DNA of 64,000 nucleotides from Cordilura impudica (taxonomy: Eukaryota; Arthropoda; Insecta; Diptera; Scathophagidae): the NCBI GenBank assembly GCA_963682025.1, contig OY821518.1, positions 125,140,800 through 125,204,799 on the forward strand, read 5' to 3'. Made by a program: the position numbers and the translations under genes. The notes beneath the pieces are model-generated. The model ran no database searches, was not told the DNA's origin, and saw nothing but the letters and a program-made list of their open reading frames with translations. Below, in pieces: positions 56,795 through 64,000 of this stretch (its first letter is position 1; every line of letters begins with the position of its first letter).

Positions 56795-57936
56795 CGTCTG
56801 CGGAAAATTTCCCGAAAACAATTCCCCGAAAACAATTTCCCGAAAACAATTTCCCGAAAACAATTTCCCGAAAACAATTTCCCGAAAACAATTTCCCGAA
56901 AACAATTTCCCGAAAACAATTTCCCGAAAACAATTTCCCGAAAACAATTTCCCGAAATTACAATTTCCCGAAATTACAATTTCCCGAAATTACGATTTCC
57001 CGAAAAAAAATTTTCCGAAATTACAATTTCCCTATTTTTAGTTTACAACTTCCCATATATTCTTGATTTCCCCCATAAAAAAAACTTACTGCATACGATT
57101 TCTTGAAAAAATAATTTCCCGAGTATACGATTTCTCGAAAAAACAATTCCCCCACCCAGCACCGCGCCCTTCCTCTTCCACCCTCCCTCGTCATCCGGAC
57201 CTATTTATTGGAGTGTCATACGCTTATTTTTTCATTGTGACTTTGAACACTTCGGTATTCAGACTTCCCGACGGATAACGCTCACTCCATCACAACCTGC
57301 CCATGCAGTAGCTGCTACGGAATCGTTACCATCTTACATAGCGAAGTTTTTTAGTTATTTGGGTTGTAATACTCAGTTACTATGCCACTCGAATTCCTGG
57401 ATAGCGAAAAAGTTAAACCGAGGTTGCTTTTGAATGGTTTCTTGTATCATGACGACGGTCAGTCCGTTGATAGCGTTTATTGACGTTGTAGCCTCTATCG
57501 AGGAAAACATTGTACCGGTAGGGTCATAACAATCACAGTGCCGAAGCGGCTTTCGTTGCTAAAGAAAAAATCGTTAACGAACTGAAAGATCTTGCCCGGA
57601 CCACTACATCAAGTGCTCATGAACTGATTGCTCGCGCTTCGGCCGGAATTTCTGATGATATTGTTTCGGAAATGCCATCAACAAGCTCTTTGAAGAAATA
57701 GTAATTTCGGGAAATTGTAGTTTCGGGAAATTGTGTTCGGGAAATTACATTTCGGGAAATTGTAATTTAGGGAAATTGTAATTTCGGGAAATTGTGTTCG
57801 GGACATTGTAATTTCGGGAAATTGTCATTTCGGGAAATTGTGTTCGGGAAATTGTAATTTCGGGAAATTATTTTCGGGAAATTGCTTTCGGGAAATTGTT
57901 TTCGGGCAATTGTTTTCGGGAAATTTTCCGCAAATC
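56795..57936. mobile_element. Foldback element with FLYWCH ORF (copy 2), 9-bp target duplication
   Basis: A 1142-bp element flanked by GTTTGTTTT at 56786-56794 and 57937-57945. The left arm (56795 to about 57010) is nearly pure 14-bp units (AAAACAATTTCCCG), much more regular than in copy 1. The right arm (about 57703-57936) is the inverted form with GGGAAATTGT units. The middle matches copy 1 closely base for base, including a C-rich patch (about 57146-57195) and the FLYWCH frame. The different target sites show two independent insertions. Confidence 0.87.
57382..57701 (+). pseudogene. FLYWCH fragment in foldback copy 2, stop at the conserved Trp
   Basis: Starts MPLEFLDSEKVKPRLLLNGF as in copy 1, but codon 34, the conserved Trp of YWRC, is TGA (57481-57483). 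The A run that restores the frame in copy 1 is one base shorter here. The downstream frame therefore reads cleanly as GHNNHSAEAAFVAKEKIVNE then LKDLARTTTSS to STSSLKK, which shows the ancestral His pair and tail of the domain. The same small frame break just before the His pair is shared by both copies and so predates them. Confidence 0.7.
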
Positions 57937-57945
57937 GTTTGTTTT

Positions 57946-59992
57946 ATCGAGTACATAAACCATTTCTGCACGAATCAACAATTGTTGCGTTCCAGAGTCA
58001 GTGAGTCAGTGATGAGCGTAAATATATATTAAGACATTGTTATATTTAGAAAAAATTTAAGTGTCCACAAGTTAAATTCTTCAATTGCATTCCATCTACG
58101 TCCATGTTATTCACAGAAATAAACTTTTATATTTATAGCTGTAAAGTATTGTTCTATATTGTATAAACGAACGACTGTTCTGGCACAACTGTGTTTATCT
58201 ATAGCCATCAATCAGGCATAGTGCGATAAGTAAAAAGATTGCAAATAGAGTGTACCACCGTCAGTCAAATTCGTAATCATGATGAATAAATGAATGGTGA
58301 ACAAAATAAATATATGTACATAGAAGAGAAACCAACACACAACAAGACGGACGAAGAAGCCAATGAACGAGGTGTGGTAGTTTTGTAAATGTACTAAGAG
58401 TACATACACATATACATATATAACAAAACGAACATTGGGAGTAGTTTATAAAAGGTTAAATTCCTTTAGAACGATTATTTTTTTTTTCTTTCATTTTAAA
58501 CACATAAAATTGTTATGAATCAGCTTTATGAGATTAGATGACTTAAAACAGGATTAAGGTGACCAAAAAAAGCAAAGCTGAATTCGAAACAAGAAAGTCT
58601 AGCGTTTGGCATAAAATCACTCAAGGAAAACTTATAACTTATAGGAAACTGAGAATTAATTTTAATATAGATGACCCACTTTGAAATTTTCTAACAAATA
58701 TGATTAGCGACAGGCTACCTATTTTGCTGTTTAAAGAAAGGCATACCACAATCAAGGATTATTTGTTGCTCGACGTAACTTTCTGTAGCTTTCACAACAA
58801 TTTTCATATATTGGCCATTTTACGTGTATGAAACTGGAATCGTACTATCAGATTCCATAAATTAAAATTAAATTTTAAAATGTGTTTCTGTGTGGACGTT
58901 TTTTATTTTTCCGTTATTTTTCTTTAGGGTTGCAATTAAAATAATTTTACAAAAGTAAATTTCTCAAAGTAACTGTTTTTCACAGACTGTCGGCAGTGAA
59001 AGTTTGAAGGCTTCGAAGTGAAGAGCTTATTCCCGAATAGAGGTGAATATATATATTTTTTTGTTGGTACAAACTTCGTTAAAGATTCGTAAAGCAACAC
59101 TTTTAAAAATACCCAACGTGTAGTCGTTTGTCGTTTTTATTGTGATTCATAGCTTAGCAAGCGTTATGCATTTGTTTATCGTATTTTAATATATTGCTGT
59201 TTTTCCTTTGTTTGTTTGATATATATATCTCTCTCTCGCTCTATCTTTCTCTTTTGTTGTATATATATTATCCTTAATGTCCTCTTATAAACAGATATTT
59301 GCACAATATTTATACCGACTCTTCTTCGTGCAACTCCTACGATTCTACTGCTGCTTATCGGTTTTACCTTATGTAGTACGTACACATTTCATTTTGTTAT
59401 CATTAAGAAAAAATCTTAAACAAAAAAGGATTCATCTTCGAAATAACCATTTATTCATTCAGACATGCAACCTACCCACCCACCGAAATCAGACAAACCC
59501 AATGCACGCATTTACAAAAGGACAACAATAGTGACATGCTATATTTACTAAACGGAACAAATGAAATCTATACATAATAGTTTATATCTCCTTCACAATG
59601 TGCAAACTATAATGTTGGTAGCAAAATAAACAAAAGTTTTCTTAATGCATTAAACAAAAAAAAAATATATATATATATATATAAAATGTGAAACTCATTG
59701 ATTCAGATTGTTGCAGTATTGTTGTTCTTGCAGTTAAATAGTGGGGAAAAGTGAAAAAGATTTGTGTAAAATTTTATGTGTGGGTAGCGTAACCTTGCGA
59801 TTTCTTTTCACATACTTTATTTGGCCACGAAGAACAACATAGTTTTGTAGGCAATAATTCTCCTTATTAAAATTTTTGGGGAAAAAATTAATTAATGAAA
59901 AAAATTTAAAACAAAAAAAGAAAAATAAATATTTAAGTGATTTTCAAAAAATTTTAGGTTATGAAAAAAGTTTTTAATAAGTTTTTTAAAGG
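57946..59992. other. AT-rich spacer with CT and AT microsatellites
   Basis: About 2 kb without a credible gene. ATATATATCTCTCTCTCGCT lies near 59219-59238 and an ATATATATATATATATATA run near 59668-59684. Confidence 0.45.
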
Positions 59993-60736
59993 AAAACAAG
60001 TGAGAAAATTATAGTCGGTCTAGACCGACTATACGATACCCTATACCATTGTTTAGAGACCATATCTCTTCGGTCCAACTAATTGGATATAGAAAATAAG
60101 CATAAACTAAATTTGAGTGGCATTTTTATTAATTAAAAAGTTCATATCGGGTGCTATATTTATATGGAGACTAGGTCGAAAAATGGACCGCTCCTGAAAA
60201 TATTTGCTAAGGTCACTTATTTTTGTCAAAAACTTATACAAACCAAATTTGAGAAAAATCTGTGCAACATTTTTGTTTTTCTATAGATATAAGTGAAGAT
60301 CGGGAAGAAGCTCTATATGGGGCTAATGACTAAGAATTGTCCAATAGGGATTATTTTTGGACTACTGATTAATGATATAATATAATAACACAAACTCAAT
60401 TTGACTGAGATCTATATGATAATTTGGATCTTATGGCAATTTATGTCGATTTCATAGGGTCATTTGTATGGGGACTAGGTGTGCACATGGTCACCTATGG
60501 CCGATAAAAGCTTATATACCAAATTTCATCAAAATATATTCATATTTGCGACCCGTAGTTTGATTACAAGGTTTACATGGACACACAGACGGACGGATGG
60601 ACGGACGGACGGACGGACGGACGGACGGACATCGCTAAATAGACTCGGAAAGTGATTCTGAGTCGATCGGTGTAATAAAAGATGGGTCTAGGTCAAATAA
60701 TTTTTGTAGTTACAAACAGCAGCACAAAGGCATTAT
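59993..60736 (+). repeat. Repeat family A copy (A3) with expanded GGAC microsatellite
   Basis: Starts AACAAGTGAGAAAATTATAG, then the perfect palindrome and ATACCCTATACCATT. The internal module has grown to about eight GGAC repeats (about 60593-60630). The final ~40 bp, including the terminal inverted repeat, are replaced by TAGCGATGTCCGTCTGTC from another copy. Confidence 0.75.
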
Positions 60737-61239
60737 ATAGCGATGTCCGTCTGTCTATTGAAATCATGCTAATTTACAAAATAAAACATTTCACTGGGTT
60801 ATGATAATATTGTTTTTCATTATTTCGAGCAGGTTGCAATTGAAAATGGGGTAAATCCGGCATCACTGTGGAAAGATATATCCAAAAATTTAAAAAATTC
60901 AGTGTGTTGTAATAATTGAGTATTAAATTTATCATATTGTTTACGTTTCAAAATGTTTTGTATAAAATATTAATATAAAGGTGGATTCATAGTCGCGAAC
61001 CGCAGTCTGCAGACTGTTTTTTTATATAAAGTTTACTCGATAGAAAAGAAGGGGAAAGTAACGAGCAATTTTTACTCCTTATGACTGCAGACTAATTTGA
61101 TTTTGAAACGCAATCTGCAGTCTGCAGACAAAATATTGCTATCTCTTGTTTTTTATTTTATTTTTTTGTTAAGATTTTTAAGAAATGTTTATTTTTTATG
61201 TGGTGCTTTGGCATCTCTGTGATGCCATCATATAAGCGA
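60737..61239. other. Spacer with CTGCAG inverted motifs
   Basis: GCAGTCTGCAGACTG near 61001 and GCAATCTGCAGTCTGCAGAC near 61112, with ACTGCAGACT between, form a small cluster of self-complementary motifs about 130 bp across. No gene. Confidence 0.4.
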
Positions 61240-61826
61240 AATGGCGGAACAAGGACCAGTCGTCGAAAAATGGACCAATGTTAACCTTATTTGGAAAAGT
61301 CACTTCATTTTTGCTAAAAACATTCACAAGCGAAATTTTAGAAAAATCTGTGAAGTAATTTTTTTTTTTTTGATAGATTTAAGTGAAGAACGGAAAGCAG
61401 TTTTAATATGGGGGCTGTGACTAAGAATTGTCCTATAGTGTTAATTTTTGTACCACAGATTACTGGATGTAAAAAACACAGACAAACCTAATCTGAACGA
61501 GATCTACCTGATAATTTGGATCTTATGGCAAAATAAGTCGATCTCATAGTTTCATATATATGGAGACTAGGTCTAAATATGCACCGATTTTCACCAATTT
61601 CGATAGCGTTGGCCAACAAAAGCTCACATAACAAATTTCCTCAAAATATATTCATATTTGCGACCTATAGATTGATTACAAGGTTCACATGGATACACAG
61701 ACGGACAGAAAGACAGACGGACATCGCTAAATCGACTCAGAAAGCGATTCTGAGTCGACCGGTCTAGGTCAAATATTTTTGGCATTAGCATTGTACCCTA
61801 ACCACATAGTTATATAGGGTATAAAC
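61240..61826 (+). repeat. Repeat family A copy (A4), 5'-truncated
   Basis: Begins within the family near GTCGAAAAATGGACCAATG, carries GGATACACAGACGGACAGAA and ends CATAGTTATATAGGGTATAA (61826). It abuts the DD37E fragment that follows. Confidence 0.65.
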
Positions 61827-61840
61827 ATATATCAGTTATT

Positions 61841-62195
61841 ATGTTCAGTGTGAGTGATGAGATAGAAGAACGTGCTAAAATTATTAAATATTTTAAACAA
61901 AATCCAACCCAGTGCTAAAAAAAAGTTGGCCAAAGAATCAAAGATCTGCCGTCAAACTGTTTCCAATGTTGTTAGAAACATTCAGAAGAATTTGACAATT
62001 GATAAGAAACCTGGTTCAGAAAGAAAGAAAGGTCCACATTATGTTTGTAAGTCCAAGAAAATAGAAAACATATTAGAAAAAGCACTATGCTTGAGTTTGA
62101 AAGCATACAGAGTCCAAAAAGTTACAGACAGAAATGCTGAGGTCAAGATTAGAGCACGGAAATTTTATGCTGCTAATGCTCGAAGATAAGTTTAG
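61841..62195 (+). pseudogene. DD37E transposase N-terminal remnant (third fragment)
   Basis: Starts MFSVSDEIEERAKIIKYFKQ, then shifts frame into AKKKLAKESKICRQTVSNVV (helix-turn-helix) and NIQKNLTIDKKPGSERKKGP, continuing to KIRARKFYAANARR. The N-terminal pattern parallels the minus-strand fragment up to 3874. The catalytic domain is absent because the short Helitron fragment follows. Confidence 0.65.
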
Positions 62196-62267
62196 GACCC
62201 GAAAGAAGACGAAATTTACAAAAAAGTTCCTGTTTAGCAATATGCAATTACGGCAAATTAAGCACGT

Positions 62268-62460
62268 CATATTAATACGCAAGGCGATTTCTTGTGACCG
62301 ATGTGAGTTTCACAGTTTTACCCCGATGTTGACAAAAAATTTATCATTTGAAAGGTATTTCTTTTTAGCTGTTACCCAGATTTACAGATTTTCATCGTCT
62401 GGAATATTTTTTTGGAGTTATGATCGCTTAAAGTTGCGGTTTTTCCAGAAAATTACAGAT
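62268..62460 (+). mobile_element. Short non-autonomous Helitron, 5' part only
   Basis: CATATTAATACGCAAGGCGA then TTTCTTGTGACCGATGTGAG to AAAGTTGCGG match the first half of 29868-30249. The first bases (TCTATA) and the 3' end are missing. Confidence 0.6.
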
Positions 62461-63370
62461 TTAGATTATCTTATTTTATTCATAAACGAGATGTCGGTAA
62501 TTTTCATTGCTGTCATAGTTGTTTTCTTTTTTGAAGAATTTGAGTTTTTATTGATTAATATTGAATACAAAATCACAACCTGTGCAACAATTTATAGCTG
62601 TTTTGTTGACCATCGTTTTTGTTAATACAAAGAAACATAAAACAGAAACCAAGTACAATTCTGTTTTTGAGTTTGTTGAGTGTCAAACATTAAACTTTTG
62701 CCATTTTAGAGCGCAACACTATTAGAAAAGAAAGTTGTACAGTTTCACATGGTTGAAATTTTTTCAGAAAAATAAATACAAAAAGAGAACATTTTTTACC
62801 AGAAACCAAAACACCATTAGTGTGTTAATAAAAAAAAAATATAAAGATTAATTCATAAATCATTAATGATTGATGATAAATTTTTCTCAGAAATCAAATA
62901 AAAACAATTTAAAAAGCATAAAATCCATTTAAAATCACTTTATTGAAATGGGAATCTAAATCATGTATGAAATTTTTAGTTGCACCATGAAGTGAAGTAC
63001 AGAACATGCCCGAAATAAATTCATTTCGTAAAAGTAAACTTCAAATCCTATTAATCTTTGATTTTATTACACCTTCTTTTCTTGTCTATTGTTTCCTTCA
63101 AATCTCAGTAAAAAATTTTATTACCAGAACGTAGAAAAATAATCACGAGTATTGATATAGGCATACTATAGTTATTATTTTGCAAAATAATGGTGAATTG
63201 CTCGAGTAATAAATAAGATACTCGAGCTGAAAGAGTAGTTAGCTCGATTAGTAAAAACTAAAATTTTTCATGTTTGCAAATAAATAAATATAATTATTTA
63301 GTACAACAAATATATGCTTTTTGGAATTGTACAATTACTAGGAACATCATCCTTAATGTTCACTTGAATC
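62461..63370. other. AT-rich spacer
   Basis: A 163-codon open frame ends at 62625 but its second half is a hydrophobic, compositionally driven stretch and its first half is transposon sequence; not called as a gene. Confidence 0.45.
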
Positions 63371-63760
63371 GGACTGTGCAAACTACTACTCGAAAAAGTT
63401 AAACAACTTTCCATACATATGCACGAAGACATGTACTCCATAGATGTTTGACATCGTTTTACAAAAAAAAAAATTCAAAATACATGATATAATTTAATTT
63501 TATTCATATTGAATATTGAAGCATTCTTATAAAAAATTGTGGAAAAAGCTAACTGCTACTCGAAATAGGTCAACCACTTTCCATTAAAATTTATGAAAAA
63601 TTTGTGTAAATTTGATTTCTAAAAAAAATATCATTTTTCAATTTGAATATATTGGGAGATTATGTTTTTATTTAAAATTTCAATGTATACCGACAAAAAT
63701 GTTGGTGTGAAGGAACAGCTACTCGAAAATGATCAGAAAAAAATTATTTTAATTTTTACA
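63371..63760 (+). repeat. Diverged ~165-bp tandem repeat
   Basis: CTACTCGAAAAAGTTAAACA (63386), CTACTCGAAATAGGTCAACC (63556) and CTACTCGAAAATGATCAGAA (63719) recur at 170 and 163 bp, the first two followed by ACTTTCCAT. Similar CTCGAG pieces lie near 63200-63250. Length and spacing resemble an old satellite. Confidence 0.4.
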
Positions 63761-63779
63761 CTGTCTGTAATTGAATATG

Positions 63780-64000
63780 TTCATTAGAGTGGTCCTACGT
63801 TATATGGACATTTTTCAAATTGCGATTTTGGGGATAGGCGGGGTCCACTTTGTTACTTTTCAATATAAAACTAATAAATGTGAAGTTTGGATAATCGGAT
63901 AAAGAAAAGTCGTGCCGGAAATGGATTAAAAATTTAAAGTGTGTTTATATGGGGAAAATATGACTTTTTTTAAGATTCTACGAAACTTTCGTTCTATAGT
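63780..64000 (-). repeat. Dispersed repeat running off the right edge
   Basis: GTTTATATGGGGAAAATATG near 63944-63963 is the complement of the segment at 16124-16143, and similarity continues to the last base. The rest lies outside the window. Confidence 0.45.

Noticed and set aside
62134..62625. A 163-codon open frame
   Set aside because: It runs from a DD37E remnant through a short Helitron fragment into AT-rich DNA; the hydrophobic tail is a composition effect.

Overview
The window looks like nuclear DNA of a higher fly (Diptera, probably a calyptrate or tephritid-like species). It is very AT-rich and packed with insect transposon families: rosa-type DD41D and DD34D mariners, DD37E and Tc1 elements, a pogo/Tigger element, piggyBac, RTE, R1-like and RNase-H-bearing LINEs, and Helitrons. 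Many short dispersed repeats carry the CAGACGGACGGACATCG-type motif familiar from fly intergenic DNA. I find no exon of a host protein gene, no tRNA or rRNA gene and no CRISPR array. The window is best read as intergenic or intronic sequence made of nested, mostly dead mobile elements. The species call is inference.

Layout. 0-13 kb: a Helitron helicase remnant, a full copy of dispersed repeat family A, a DD37E transposase remnant, a 1.3-kb rosa mariner with both ends (4836-6137), then long AT-rich DNA with fragments of repeat families. 13-23 kb: a foldback element with a FLYWCH ORF and a 9-bp target duplication (13453-14584), a Helitron 5' end carrying a ~157-bp tandem array, a GC-rich element with inverted ends, a dead DD34D mariner and a probable tRNA-derived SINE. 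23.3-28.6 kb: a 5.25-kb array of a 21-bp minisatellite with a 2268-bp higher-order duplication. 29.8-38.5 kb: a short non-autonomous Helitron, a complete but dead pogo/Tigger element, a 5'-truncated LINE with a 10-bp target duplication, and more family A and Helitron copies. 39-45 kb: LINE remnants and a small sister foldback element. 45.6-52.2 kb: a nest in which a Tc1 element appears to contain a family A copy that itself contains a Helitron, followed by piggyBac, DD37E and RTE remnants. 54.7-64 kb: an internally deleted rosa mariner, a mariner remnant, the second foldback copy, two family A copies and short repeats.

The most interesting material is structural. Three foldback elements have arms built from ~14-bp sub-repeats and Mutator-like 9-bp target duplications; two of them carry a FLYWCH-domain ORF. 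A short Helitron family is defined here by its 5' TC end, 3' hairpin plus CTAG end and A/T insertion site. The Helitron in the 45-48 kb nest splits the terminal repeat of family A exactly at an A/T dinucleotide. The minisatellite keeps long reading frames because its unit is seven codons. No element in the window looks fully autonomous: every recognisable transposase or reverse transcriptase is truncated, frameshifted or lacks a catalytic residue.
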